DNA from: a virus
Direction: 5' to 3' (one strand)
Virus record (IMG/VR): IMGVR_UViG_3300043411_000609
Location: 1 to 21,115 of that record
Length of the DNA stretch: 21,115 nucleotides
Below, piece by piece: positions 13,878 through 21,085 of the stretch; the first letter of the stretch is position 1; each line of letters opens with the position of its first letter. Under the pieces are notes generated by a model. That model was not told the origin of the DNA. It worked only from the letters and a program-made list of their open reading frames with translations, and ran no database searches. The position numbers were made by a program, and so were the translations under genes.

Positions 13878-13962
13878 CCAACTGCTACTGCTTGGAAAAC
13901 TTACGCTTTACATGACAGTTTTTCTGCTCGCTGTGTATTTTGCATGGCTTGCTTATCGTTAA
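13867..13962 (+). CDS. Tiny membrane protein
   Basis: 31 residues: MTPDQLLLLGKLTLYMTVFL followed by LAVYFAWLAYR. One hydrophobic span covers nearly the whole chain. GGAGG at 13857-13861 lies 5 bases before the ATG. It overlaps the preceding gene by 11 bases, which suggests coupling. It could be a holin-like or regulatory peptide; no family recognised. Confidence 0.5.
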   Translation: MTPDQLLLLGKLTLYMTVFLLAVYFAWLAYR

Positions 13963-13982
13963 TTTTTAGGAGGAATGTTTAA

Positions 13983-14315
13983 ATGGAAAGTATCATCGTT
14001 AATGGCGTTACTTATGTCCCGCAAAATCCTGACAGTAATTATGTCGTAATTAGGTCGCGAGATGCAGGCGTTTTTGCTGGTTATTTGGAATCGCATGAAA
14101 ATGGGACTGTGGTTTTAAAAAACTCTAGGCGTATTTATTATTGGGACGGTGCCGCAACTTTGTCGCAGCTTTCTCAAGAGGGCGTCTCCAATGTCAAAAA
14201 CTGCAAGTTTCCAATTGAAATCCCGCGTCACACAATTGTTGGTGTTTGCGAAATCATTCCATCTACAGAAAAAGCTAAAGCTTCAATTGCGAGTGTACCT
14301 ATATGGAAAGCATAA
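13983..14315 (+). CDS. DUF6948-like phage protein
   Basis: 110 residues, with AGGAGG 9 bases before ATG 13983. Segments YVVIRSRDAGVFAGYLES, VVLKNSRRIYYWDGAATLSQ, QEGVSNVKNCKFP and the end TEKAKASIASVPIWKA match a widespread small phage family of unknown function that I know as DUF6948. Its last 13 bases overlap the start of the Gly-X repeat gene. From memory these two gene types are neighbours in other phages, but I cannot check that here. Confidence 0.8.
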   Translation: MESIIVNGVTYVPQNPDSNYVVIRSRDAGVFAGYLESHENGTVVLKNSRRIYYWDGAATLSQLSQEGVSNVKNCKFPIEIPRHTIVGVCEIIPSTEKAKASIASVPIWKA

Positions 14316-14575
14316 GAGTTTTGTCTAAGCAAAATCTTTGTGGCGATGGCTATGGCTATGGCTATGGCTATGGCAATGGCTATGGCTCTGGCTATGGCTC
14401 TGGCGATGGCAATGGCTCTGGCTCTGGCGATGGCAATGGCAATGGCTATGGCTCTGGCTCTGGCTATGGCTCTGGCTATGGCTCTGGCGATGGCAATGGC
14501 TCTGGCTATGGCTATGGCTATGGCGATGGCTATGGCAATGGCAATGGCTCTGGCTCTGGCTATGGCTCTGGCTGA
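14303..14575 (+). CDS. Gly-X dipeptide repeat protein
   Basis: 90 residues. A 13-residue leader (MESIRVLSKQNLC) is followed by 38 Gly-X pairs and a last Gly. X is Tyr 14 times, Ser 12, Asn 7 and Asp 5; no other residue occurs. The chain must be flexible and extended, with evenly spaced aromatic and polar side chains; the single Cys just before the repeat could anchor it. The start overlaps the DUF6948-like gene, so the pair is probably coupled. Function unknown. The leader is non-repetitive and in phase with a normal start, so I take the gene as real rather than a chance frame. Confidence 0.7.
   Translation: MESIRVLSKQNLCGDGYGYGYGYGNGYGSGYGSGDGNGSGSGDGNGNGYGSGSGYGSGYGSGDGNGSGYGYGYGDGYGNGNGSGSGYGSG
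14342..14572 (+). repeat. Hexanucleotide repeat tract GGC-NNT
   Basis: Every Gly codon is GGC, and every X codon is TAT, TCT, GAT or AAT, over 231 bases. Other synonymous codons are absent, so the DNA pattern itself is strict. Several frames on both strands lack stops for this reason and give false ORFs. Confidence 0.95.
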
Positions 14576-14578
14576 AAA

Positions 14579-14607
14579 TTTATAAACTGACTCCGATATG
14601 TTATAAT
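14579..14607 (+). promoter_or_regulatory. Probable promoter for the small membrane gene cluster
   Basis: A perfect TATAAT (14602-14607) has TTTATA (14579-14584) 17 bases upstream. The GGAGG site and ATG 14637 follow about 20-30 bases later, so the cluster and perhaps the protease operon can be read independently of the genes before the repeat tract. Confidence 0.5.
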
Positions 14608-14636
14608 AACCAAAACACACATCTCGGAGGTTTACT

Positions 14637-14807
14637 ATGGCTTGGCTTACCCTTATCCCAACTGTAATCAGCTGCCTCATATCCCTTGCTAAGTTTTTAA
14701 TGTCCCTAAACAGCAAAGAAGAAATTAAGAAAGTTAAGGCTGCGGCCAAGGCTGGTTGTGAGGAGGGCGTTTGCAGCCCTGTCCTCGAGGTTATGGAGAA
14801 AAAATAA
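14637..14807 (+). CDS. Small membrane-associated protein
   Basis: 56 residues, with CGGAGG 6 bases before ATG 14637. The N-terminus AWLTLIPTVISCLISLAKFL is a hydrophobic span, followed by a charged helix (SKEEIKKVKAAAKAGCEEGV) with cysteines. The stop overlaps the next start as TAATG. It could be a holin or a signal-anchored regulator; no family recognised. Confidence 0.6.
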   Translation: MAWLTLIPTVISCLISLAKFLMSLNSKEEIKKVKAAAKAGCEEGVCSPVLEVMEKK

Positions 14808-15055
14808 TGATCATGTATGCAGTCCTAGCTATTGGAGTCCTAAGCGCACTTGCGTCATTCTTTAAATGGTTCAACATGCCCAAGACACTTGAAGAGAAAA
14901 GGCTTGCGCAGGAAGCCAAGGACAAAGCTAGGGACGAGAAACGTGATGACAAGGCTAGGGCTAAAGAAGCCCGCCAGAAATACCTTTTGGAGAAGCGTGC
15001 TTTGAAAGCGGCACAGCGCGGAGCCGACCGCGCTAGAAAGCAGGACGCCAGATGA
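14807..15055 (+). CDS. Membrane-anchored charged coiled-coil protein (inner spanin-like topology)
   Basis: 82 residues from ATG 14807, with GGAG 7 bases upstream; a frame back to 14771 lacks a site and would overlap the previous gene heavily. The N-terminal helix (MYAVLAIGVLSALASFFKWF) spans the membrane, followed by an unbroken run of Lys, Arg, Glu and Ala heptads to the end. An N-terminal anchor with a long charged helix is the topology of an inner-membrane spanin, and a proline-rich lipoprotein gene follows 146 bases on, but sequence alone does not prove this. The stop overlaps the next ATG. Confidence 0.6.
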   Translation: MIMYAVLAIGVLSALASFFKWFNMPKTLEEKRLAQEAKDKARDEKRDDKARAKEARQKYLLEKRALKAAQRGADRARKQDAR

Positions 15056-15162
15056 CTACAGCAGAAATAGTCTTTTTGGCCTACTTCATCATAGGGCTTT
15101 CCGGGATCATCATATCTATGTCTATCTTAGAGCTTATTTATTCATCGTTTTTTAGACGCTGA
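15052..15162 (+). CDS. Tiny single-span membrane protein
   Basis: 36 residues starting MTTAEIVFLAYFIIGLSGII, one hydrophobic span with a basic FRR end. It overlaps the previous stop as ATGA. Third in a row of coupled small membrane genes; a holin or holin-antagonist role is possible but unproven. Confidence 0.5.
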   Translation: MTTAEIVFLAYFIIGLSGIIISMSILELIYSSFFRR

Positions 15163-15174
15163 TCGGGTAACCTT

Positions 15175-15191
15175 TTTGGATAACTTCCAAA
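15175..15191 (+). promoter_or_regulatory. Hairpin directly before the lipoprotein ribosome site
   Basis: TTTGGA (15175-15180) and TCCAAA (15186-15191) pair with a 5-base loop and abut the GAGG at 15192-15195. It could tune translation of the lipoprotein gene. There is no T tract, so it is not a terminator. Confidence 0.3.
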
Positions 15192-15200
15192 GAGGTATTT

Positions 15201-15629
15201 ATGATCAAACAAATTGCGCTTTTGTGCCTTTTGGCCGCGTGCTCTAAATCCAAAGAGCCGGACGTCGGGAATTTCCCCATGCCGCCACCGACCCCCATCC
15301 CTGCTCCACCCCCCGAAGACGTAGAAACAAAGATAAAGTGTTCTCTGGAGTGGCCTTTAGAGGGTGACCCAGCAGGTAGGGCATATCTTCTCGACTACCA
15401 CGTTACTAAAACCAAGACGAAAGACATATACATAGCCTTTAGGTCTGTTTACCAGACCGACATTGGCACGCTCATACAGGATAGATCTACCGCACGCTAC
15501 GGAGGCAATACTCCCAATGGGCTTGCTGCAAAAATGGCAACAGTCCAGTGGGTTTTGACGCTTAACAAAAAGACTGCAACAGTAAAACGTGTACACACCA
15601 ACGAAGTTAAGGAGGTTTCATGCGATTGA
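15201..15629 (+). CDS. Proline-rich lipoprotein upstream of the secreted protease
   Basis: 142 residues. MIKQIALLCLLAACSKSKEP is a short lipoprotein signal with lipobox LAAC (Cys14). A proline-rich tether follows (PMPPPTPIPAPPPED), then a domain of about 100 residues with strands and two cysteines (KIKCSLEW and the final EVSCD) that may pair. No family is recognised. A GAGG site precedes ATG 15201. Its last 10 bases overlap the protease start, so the two are made together. It might be an inhibitor, anchor or partner of the protease. A proline-rich outer-membrane lipoprotein after a spanin-like gene could also be an outer spanin, though it is large for that. Confidence 0.7.
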   Translation: MIKQIALLCLLAACSKSKEPDVGNFPMPPPTPIPAPPPEDVETKIKCSLEWPLEGDPAGRAYLLDYHVTKTKTKDIYIAFRSVYQTDIGTLIQDRSTARYGGNTPNGLAAKMATVQWVLTLNKKTATVKRVHTNEVKEVSCD

Positions 15630-16543
15630 TTCTTGTATTGGCTTTAGGTCTTATGTCTTGTCAAACCATGCTAGCAAGTGAGGTTATCAAGCCAAAAGAA
15701 GGCGCGGTACCTGTTGCTTACGATGCAAATGGCAACCCTATTTATAAGCTCATAGACCTTGAAGAGCGCATTGATACTACACTTTACAGCGGTACTAAAT
15801 CCGTAGAAGGGGAGTTCCCCGAACTAGGATTCCTAGGATTCTGCACAGCGACAGCCGTCGGCCCTAACATCATCTACACAGCAGCTCACTGCGTTAGTAA
15901 CGGCCAGCGCGTAAACTGGAAAATGAGAAAAGACAACGTAGCCTATGCAGGTACTTGCAACAAACACCCCGAGTACAACGACCGCACGGTATTTAATGAC
16001 TACGCATTTTGTATCTTAGATCAAAAGCTTCCTGCTGATACCGTGTTTGCTTCGTTTAACATTAAAGGAAGCCCGGATGTAGGAGCCCAAATGCTTCTTA
16101 ACGGCTACGGCGCGCCAAACCTAGGGACTCACTACTGGGGTAAAGCCTCGGTTAAAAGCAATGGCAGTCAAGACATTGTCACTTGCGGACCATCTAACCT
16201 AGGCGGTGGAGACTCTGGCGGACCTTTCTTTAAGTGGTCTGACGACAGAAAAAACCCAGGATTACATATCATCGACGGAACAAACTCTCGCGCTGGCGGT
16301 GGATGTTCATACTTCAATTCAACGTCTCACCCTAACTTTAAACCCTACGCGGAAAGTGTTGCGGCAAAGGCTGGCACCTATATCTGCGGCGTCACTAAAG
16401 ATTGTGGTAATGGCGGCGGTGGGGGAGACGATATCCCCGGCAAGTGTGAAGATGAAAAACGCTACGTGGCCTACATCACAAAGCAATTAGTATTTGCAAA
16501 CGAAGCGGTGAGGATGTGTCTTGCTTCTTCACCTAAACATTGA
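15620..16543 (+). CDS. Secreted trypsin-like serine protease (S1 family)
   Basis: 307 residues with AGGAGG 6 bases before ATG 15620. The signal peptide is MRLILVLALGLMSCQTMLAS, ending in a possible lipobox (LMSC) or an ordinary cleavage site after LAS. The catalytic triad is complete: His in YTAAHCVS, Asp in FNDYAFCIL, Ser in GGGDSGGPFF. LYSGTKSVEGEFPELGFLGF corresponds to the mature N-terminus of trypsins (IVGG..GEFP), but no basic residue precedes it, so zymogen activation may differ. A five-glycine linker leads to a C-terminal segment with two cysteines (GKCEDEKRY, RMCLASS). Secreted S1 proteases are uncommon in phages but frequent in predatory and other hydrolase-rich bacteria, so host origin is plausible. 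Its target is unknown. Confidence 0.88.
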   Translation: MRLILVLALGLMSCQTMLASEVIKPKEGAVPVAYDANGNPIYKLIDLEERIDTTLYSGTKSVEGEFPELGFLGFCTATAVGPNIIYTAAHCVSNGQRVNWKMRKDNVAYAGTCNKHPEYNDRTVFNDYAFCILDQKLPADTVFASFNIKGSPDVGAQMLLNGYGAPNLGTHYWGKASVKSNGSQDIVTCGPSNLGGGDSGGPFFKWSDDRKNPGLHIIDGTNSRAGGGCSYFNSTSHPNFKPYAESVAAKAGTYICGVTKDCGNGGGGGDDIPGKCEDEKRYVAYITKQLVFANEAVRMCLASSPKH

Positions 16544-16582
16544 TAGTACTCGTTCAGGTTTTTATTTTTTATTCGGTTCGCG

Positions 16583-16616
16583 CACCTCAGGCATTTATGC
16601 TTGGGGTGTTATTTTT
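16583..16616 (+). terminator. Rho-independent terminator after the protease
   Basis: CACCTCAGGCAT (16583-16594) is complementary to ATGCTTGGGGTG (16597-16608) over all 12 positions with two G-T pairs; the real loop is probably 4 to 6 bases. TTATTTTT follows (16609-16616). The T tract overlaps the end of the opposite-strand VRR-NUC gene. Confidence 0.75.
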
Positions 16617-16965
16617 CGTAGTAATATGACACGAATTCAACAAGCTCCTCAAACGTTCTGATGATTCTAGTCGGCGCGTTTGCAGCGTTTAGCTTATCAA
16701 TCCACTCTACTTGTTCCGGACGAATTCTTCCTTTAGTCGTCTTAAGCTCTATGCAACAAAGCACGCCAGATCTGCTCAGAAAAGATAGGTCTGGAAAGCC
16801 TTTGATGGGTGACGGCCTCATAAATGTCTTGCTGCCTACGGTGTAAAGAGATCCCTGAACGGGGTTTCTCCACCACGTAATACCTCTGGACGATAGGTAA
16901 GCAGCAGCCATTCTCAGTAAGTCAGCTTCAGTCTGTTTGATAACAGGAGGTTTCTTAGCTTTCAT
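16609..16965 (-). CDS. VRR-NUC domain nuclease
   Basis: 118 residues, the size of a stand-alone VRR-NUC protein. The PD-(D/E)XK-type core is visible: Glu in KQTEADLLRMA, GFPDLSFL, then CCIELKTTKGRIRPEQVEWI, where Asp and Glu-x-Lys are catalytic. Phage members are thought to act as structure-specific or Holliday-junction nucleases that clear branched DNA before packaging. GAGGG lies 4 bases before ATG 16965, within the tail of a terminator, so reading through that terminator, or a promoter I cannot see, is needed. Confidence 0.85.
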   Translation of the reverse strand: MKAKKPPVIKQTEADLLRMAAAYLSSRGITWWRNPVQGSLYTVGSKTFMRPSPIKGFPDLSFLSRSGVLCCIELKTTKGRIRPEQVEWIDKLNAANAPTRIIRTFEELVEFVSYYYEK

Positions 16966-16973
16966 AATCCCTC

Positions 16974-17004
16974 AAAAAGAAAGCGCCGGGCAATAAACCC
17001 GGCG
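16974..17004 (-). terminator. Rho-independent terminator of the tail operon (minus strand)
   Basis: Read on the minus strand, CGCCGGG (17004-16998) pairs exactly with CCCGGCG (16990-16984) around a 7-base loop, followed by CTTTCTTTTT. It lies between the small gene at 17035 and the VRR-NUC start. Confidence 0.8.
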
Positions 17005-17034
17005 TGAGCCCAAGACTAAGCTTAAGGGCTTAAT

Positions 17035-17316
17035 CTATTTTACCGCGTCTTTGAACTTAGGTAAAAGGTCTTGGAGAACTAGTTCAATTAAAATTCCCCA
17101 GATCTCTTCGGCTTCTTCACCGTCAATGTCTTGGAATTCGCCAGCAGCTACAGCAGCGCTTACAGCTTTTGCCAAAGACATGCCGTCCGAGATAGCAGAA
17201 GGAGCATGGCGGAAATCGAGAAGTGTTAACTTCCCGTCTTCAAACACTAAGCTTGCCACTTTTAGTAAATCACGAATTTCTTGTAATGCTTGTTTTGTGT
17301 TAGCAATCCCTGCCAT
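17035..17316 (-). CDS. Small phage protein, mostly helical
   Basis: 93 residues, with AGGAGG about 9 bases before ATG 17316. Helices TKQALQEIRDLLKVASLVFE and SDGMSLAKAVSAAVAAGEFQ are followed by an acidic stretch (DIDGEEAEEIW) and an amphipathic end. No transmembrane span is clear. It sits between a likely holin-type protein and the operon terminator, at the end of the tail genes, where lysis-associated genes are frequent. No family recognised. Confidence 0.6.
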   Translation of the reverse strand: MAGIANTKQALQEIRDLLKVASLVFEDGKLTLLDFRHAPSAISDGMSLAKAVSAAVAAGEFQDIDGEEAEEIWGILIELVLQDLLPKFKDAVK

Positions 17317-17319
17317 AAC

Positions 17320-17535
17320 TTAGCCCCTCCTTGGTTTGATTAAGATCAACTTCACATCTTCTTGTAAAACTTCGATATCTTTTTCAGCGCCTTTTAAACG
17401 CGATGAAAACTCTACTGTATGTTCTTTGAGAACATTTATATCACGAGAAATGGTTCTTACATAACCAGTAATAATGCCTAGAAGGCCAATGATGGCTGAT
17501 GCAACAAGTTCGTTTATGATTCCTTGTAGGTCCAT
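17320..17535 (-). CDS. Small membrane protein with coiled coil, possible holin or XhlA-like
   Basis: 71 residues. One hydrophobic segment (residues 10-27, LVASAIIGLLGIITGYVR) is followed by a coiled coil (DINVLKEHTVEFSSRLKGAE and on) and a basic end. Membrane helix plus coiled coil recalls XhlA-type lysis proteins, though here the membrane span comes first. It directly follows the tail fibre gene (3-base gap), a usual site for holin-like genes. Function inferred only. Confidence 0.6.
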   Translation of the reverse strand: MDLQGIINELVASAIIGLLGIITGYVRTISRDINVLKEHTVEFSSRLKGAEKDIEVLQEDVKLILIKPRRG

Positions 17536-17537
17536 AA

Positions 17538-18998
17538 TTAACCGATCCTATAAGCCATAAAAATACCCTGATAATTACTTCCATTGTTTGACGCAAAAAT
17601 TTCTCCGTAACTCGTACCGCCGTTTTGTTCCCTGAATGCTCTAAGTTTATAGCTAGTATTAGTAGATATTCTGACAACCTCTTCAGCGGCAAGAACTCCA
17701 GCCAAGTTAAGTGATGAACCCGAAACGCCGTTTGCGTACAAGCTTCGGATAGAAGTGCCGACTAAAGCATCCGCGCTAGTTGTAATTTTTAAAACGACCT
17801 TCCCATCAGTCCCTGTTCCTGATGGGGCCGCTACAAGTGCGCTAATGTTGTAAACTATCCGCCAGACGCCGGGCGTTAGATTTATCGTAGATCCGCCTAC
17901 GTCGGTTTCCGTGGTCGTTAAAACCAAACCTGATGTCGTAGCAGACACATATTGAGTATCTAAATCACTTGTCAAAGAAATCTCTGACGGAGCGGAAGCC
18001 CAGGTCCCCGCTGTCGTTTGATTTGATAGCATCTTACCCAGAAATCTAATCGGTACGTTAGTTCTTGCTGTTGTGGAGTAAAGAACATCAATCGAGTCCG
18101 AAGATGATGACATAACTGTGGAGCTATAAATTTTTGTCGTATCTAAGAGACGAGAGCATACAGCCAGCTCAACGGTACCCGCGTTGTCTAATGCGTAAAC
18201 GTAAATGTAAGATGCGACGCCGCTCGTGTGTCCTAACGTTGCCCCGGAAGTCACGACAATATCTAAAGCAGCAGTGACAGACCTTGAACTATAAGTACCA
18301 GTCGCAAGCGTCGCGTTACGCATAGAAATTGTAATAGGATCGCCGACAGAAGCATCAGAACCGGCAGCGTTCTTTAATGCGATTGTCAAAGCACTTGCGC
18401 CCACTGATGCAGTGAATCCGTAATTCGTAGCATCAATCGGAGACGACGCCGCGCCGCCACTGCCTGCTGTGTCCCAGCTAACATCAGTGCCGTCAGTCTT
18501 AAGGAACTTACCGGCGTTTCCGGATTGTGTAGGAAGCAGCGCGTTGCGTGCGGTCTGTGCCGTTGCCTGCCCTGTACCGCCGTTGGCGATAGGAAGTTGT
18601 CCGCTCACTTCAGAAGCTAAAAGAATAGGCAACACTGGAACCGTGCCGGTCTCGTCTTGAAAGGTGTAGGTTCTATCGTTAGTACAGGCAAACAAGATCT
18701 TTGCAAACTTAGCCGTGGTATTGCCTGAGATGTCTACATAAAAAATCTTAGTAGGATCTGCTGGGTCATTAGCAGGGACAAGGTTACGCCAAGAGCTACC
18801 GGTGTAGTACCTAAGGGTTTTAACACCGGTTGCAGATGAAATATAGACGGAACCAGCGGCTGCTGCGCCGTTTGCCGATACGTATGCCGCGTCACTTGCA
18901 TACTCTGAAATACGGATCGTTGAGCTTGTAGAGCTTAGATCACTAGGAGCTGTAATGGTTACGCCGGTTATAGTTTGCAGCTTTTTGATCTCAGGCAT
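17538..18998 (-). CDS. Tail fibre or receptor-binding protein
   Basis: 486 residues. The middle contains PIANGGTGQATAQTARNALL followed by GNAGKFLKTDGTDVSWDT, a segment shared by many phage tail fibres. The sequence around it is rich in Ser, Thr, Ala and Gly, and the C-terminal 200 residues look like beta-rich receptor-binding or knob domains (SINLTPGVWRIVYNISAL; SNNGSNYQGIFMAYRIG). The N-terminus (MPEIKKLQTITGVTITAPSD) probably joins the tail. The start at 18998 shares one base with the stop of the upstream gene (TAATG). It likely decides host binding; variability would be expected in the C-terminal part. Confidence 0.82.
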   Translation of the reverse strand: MPEIKKLQTITGVTITAPSDLSSTSSTIRISEYASDAAYVSANGAAAAGSVYISSATGVKTLRYYTGSSWRNLVPANDPADPTKIFYVDISGNTTAKFAKILFACTNDRTYTFQDETGTVPVLPILLASEVSGQLPIANGGTGQATAQTARNALLPTQSGNAGKFLKTDGTDVSWDTAGSGGAASSPIDATNYGFTASVGASALTIALKNAAGSDASVGDPITISMRNATLATGTYSSRSVTAALDIVVTSGATLGHTSGVASYIYVYALDNAGTVELAVCSRLLDTTKIYSSTVMSSSSDSIDVLYSTTARTNVPIRFLGKMLSNQTTAGTWASAPSEISLTSDLDTQYVSATTSGLVLTTTETDVGGSTINLTPGVWRIVYNISALVAAPSGTGTDGKVVLKITTSADALVGTSIRSLYANGVSGSSLNLAGVLAAEEVVRISTNTSYKLRAFREQNGGTSYGEIFASNNGSNYQGIFMAYRIG

Positions 18999-21085
18999 TA
19001 TGGTAACCCTCTAAGTGAGTTTAGTTTTATTCGAACATCATCTCGACTTACGCTGATCGATGTAACCAGCGCCCTTGTGTCGCCGTCTTCGTCATCAACG
19101 CCGTCATTTTTAATAATGATAACGTCACCGACCTTAATATTTAAATCTAAATGTGCTGTAGTCAGAGTATATTCTACTTGCCCACGGCTTAAATAGCCAA
19201 TAATTGCATCGTCACGGCTTTGGATAGACGTTAAAACGTGCTTATATTCCGTTGATTTCTCAACTCCGTGCAAGTACTTAGCACCTAACGATTCCTTAAT
19301 TGAGGATGGGCCAGTGCCAGACCAATGCTCTAAGTTTTTGTACTGGTCATTTTGGAAAACAACCTCGTTTACAATGTCCTGATACCTAAACTCACTGGAG
19401 AATGAGCCTTCAAGAATGTTTGACGTGTCCCGTGTGCCCGCAGGTGTTTCTCCTCCGGGCGGTTTTAAGATAACGTATTCAACCTGATCGTCAGTATTGA
19501 CCCTAAGAATGCCAAAAGATGACTTCGTGATGGCTTGGGCGACTTCCAAATAAGAAGGAAAATCCCCGCCGTCTTGAAGTGGTACGGTCATGGCTACGTT
19601 TGCCGAAAGATCTGACGCCGCCGTTGTAAAGCTTGTGGAGTTTGTAGACATCCCAGAAGACTCAACAATGAACTTCATAGCATCGGCGTGGTTAACTTCG
19701 CTGGCTGGTGAGAATCTGTAGCGGATTGTAGCAGACTGTAATTGATTATTTGCGTTTTCAAGATTTAACTCGTTTAAGGCTGGGTCAATTTCAAAAGCAA
19801 CGGTGCTTATCGAGTAGCCGTTAAATGTGTAGGTGTTTACCACTGAGGCAGTAAATCTTAAATACCTGGTATCGGCAGCAGAACCCACAGAATTACCAAA
19901 ATATCTTGGGAAAAAATCATAATACGGAGCAGAGTCGCCGCCTTCTATCCAGACACACATAGAAGGGTAGACGTTGTTTGTAAATGTCGGCAAATCTATG
20001 CCAGTCAGGGGACCGCTGTCTCCGGTTTTATCCCCTTCTGGAAAGTCTCCATAAGCCTGCTCACATACTAAAACGTTGTGTCCATCCCAAAGGTTAGTCC
20101 CTACTGCTACAACATTGGCACCCATAGATCCCCAAGCGTCACTAGGTGGTAAATAGTCACCTATTTGGACATCTGTAGCAGAGCAAGTTAAGTAACACAT
20201 CTTCATTGATATGTATGCTGTGCCTGTCCGACCGCCACCGCTAGGGATTTGGCGCGTTAAATACAGGCGATAAGCGGCAGAAATTGTGCCTAGGTTTATT
20301 GTTTTAAGAGCTGTTCCAAGAAATCTAGCCGCAACATATTCGACAACCGTAGAGCTGCCAATTGTTTGAGGCGTTGCTTTAATTGCTTTATAGCCGTCAC
20401 TTACGTGAAACGTTGTTGTGTTTGGAACGCTTCCATATTGATCAAGGTGTCTCCAGCCGCCAGAAATAGTGAACGGAGACGACGCGCCAATAACTAAAGG
20501 TATGGCAGTGTTAACGTCGCCGGCATTTGGGTAAGGAGTGTTTGTGCTGCCGTTAAAGACTCTGCTTTTTGATTTATCGCCAAACGAAGCAGATTTTTGA
20601 AGCTTATTAAAAGCATCAATAACGGTAAAAGTTATAATGCCTTCCCTAAAAGTTGCACCGACACACTCCCCGTTAAATACTTTCTTATTTGTCGACACTT
20701 CTCCTATGCACATCCAAACCCTTACCCTTGCGCCGTAAATAGAGGAGTCGTCTGTAAGGATGTAAGTTAGGTATTTATCAGGCGCGATAATTGAAATGTC
20801 GGATCCTGAAAGAGTAAACACGCCGTCAATGACATTGGCCACAGACTGCGTGAAGTTAGGGGAGCTAGAAACCCTAGGCAACCAAATGGTATTAGGAATG
20901 CCCGAAAGTCCTTCGGTGACTCTGGTTTTCTCTGTGGTGTAATACAGCACAAAGCTAATCACGACAACATTGCCGGGGTTTGTTAGATCGCTAAGAGAGT
21001 CGACCGTTAAAAGCGTTCCATCTCTATCGAATGTCGTCGCTGTTCCGTTAACAAACACTTGGAAAACAGAGAAGGCCTGAGACAT
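18998..21085 (-). CDS. Large tail (hub or tip-type) protein, possibly continuing past the right edge
   Basis: 695 residues from ATG 21085. The frame remains open upstream to base 21115 and I see no good ribosome site before this ATG, so the true start may lie outside. The N-terminal third has a structural beta look (VVVISFVLYYTTEKT; FNGECVGATFREGIITFTVI). DAFNKLQKSASFGDKSKSRV and then AIPLVIGASSPF resemble the central tail-tip proteins of siphoviruses. The end (LDLNIKVGDVIIIKNDGVDD, then ALVTSISVSRDDVRIKL) is like the C-termini of hub proteins. It is next to the fibre gene, as tip proteins are. The exact role is not certain. Confidence 0.65.
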   Translation of the reverse strand: MSQAFSVFQVFVNGTATTFDRDGTLLTVDSLSDLTNPGNVVVISFVLYYTTEKTRVTEGLSGIPNTIWLPRVSSSPNFTQSVANVIDGVFTLSGSDISIIAPDKYLTYILTDDSSIYGARVRVWMCIGEVSTNKKVFNGECVGATFREGIITFTVIDAFNKLQKSASFGDKSKSRVFNGSTNTPYPNAGDVNTAIPLVIGASSPFTISGGWRHLDQYGSVPNTTTFHVSDGYKAIKATPQTIGSSTVVEYVAARFLGTALKTINLGTISAAYRLYLTRQIPSGGGRTGTAYISMKMCYLTCSATDVQIGDYLPPSDAWGSMGANVVAVGTNLWDGHNVLVCEQAYGDFPEGDKTGDSGPLTGIDLPTFTNNVYPSMCVWIEGGDSAPYYDFFPRYFGNSVGSAADTRYLRFTASVVNTYTFNGYSISTVAFEIDPALNELNLENANNQLQSATIRYRFSPASEVNHADAMKFIVESSGMSTNSTSFTTAASDLSANVAMTVPLQDGGDFPSYLEVAQAITKSSFGILRVNTDDQVEYVILKPPGGETPAGTRDTSNILEGSFSSEFRYQDIVNEVVFQNDQYKNLEHWSGTGPSSIKESLGAKYLHGVEKSTEYKHVLTSIQSRDDAIIGYLSRGQVEYTLTTAHLDLNIKVGDVIIIKNDGVDDEDGDTRALVTSISVSRDDVRIKLNSLRGLP

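Noticed and set aside
14342-14572. Diversity-generating retroelement target
   Set aside because: No template repeat or reverse transcriptase is seen, and the changes are not limited to adenines.
14228-14749. Minus-strand 173-residue frame rich in Ala-Ile-Ala-Arg, and two more plus frames in the repeat
   Set aside because: The hexanucleotide repeat lacks stops in several frames. Only the Gly-X frame has a natural leader and ends soon after the repeat.
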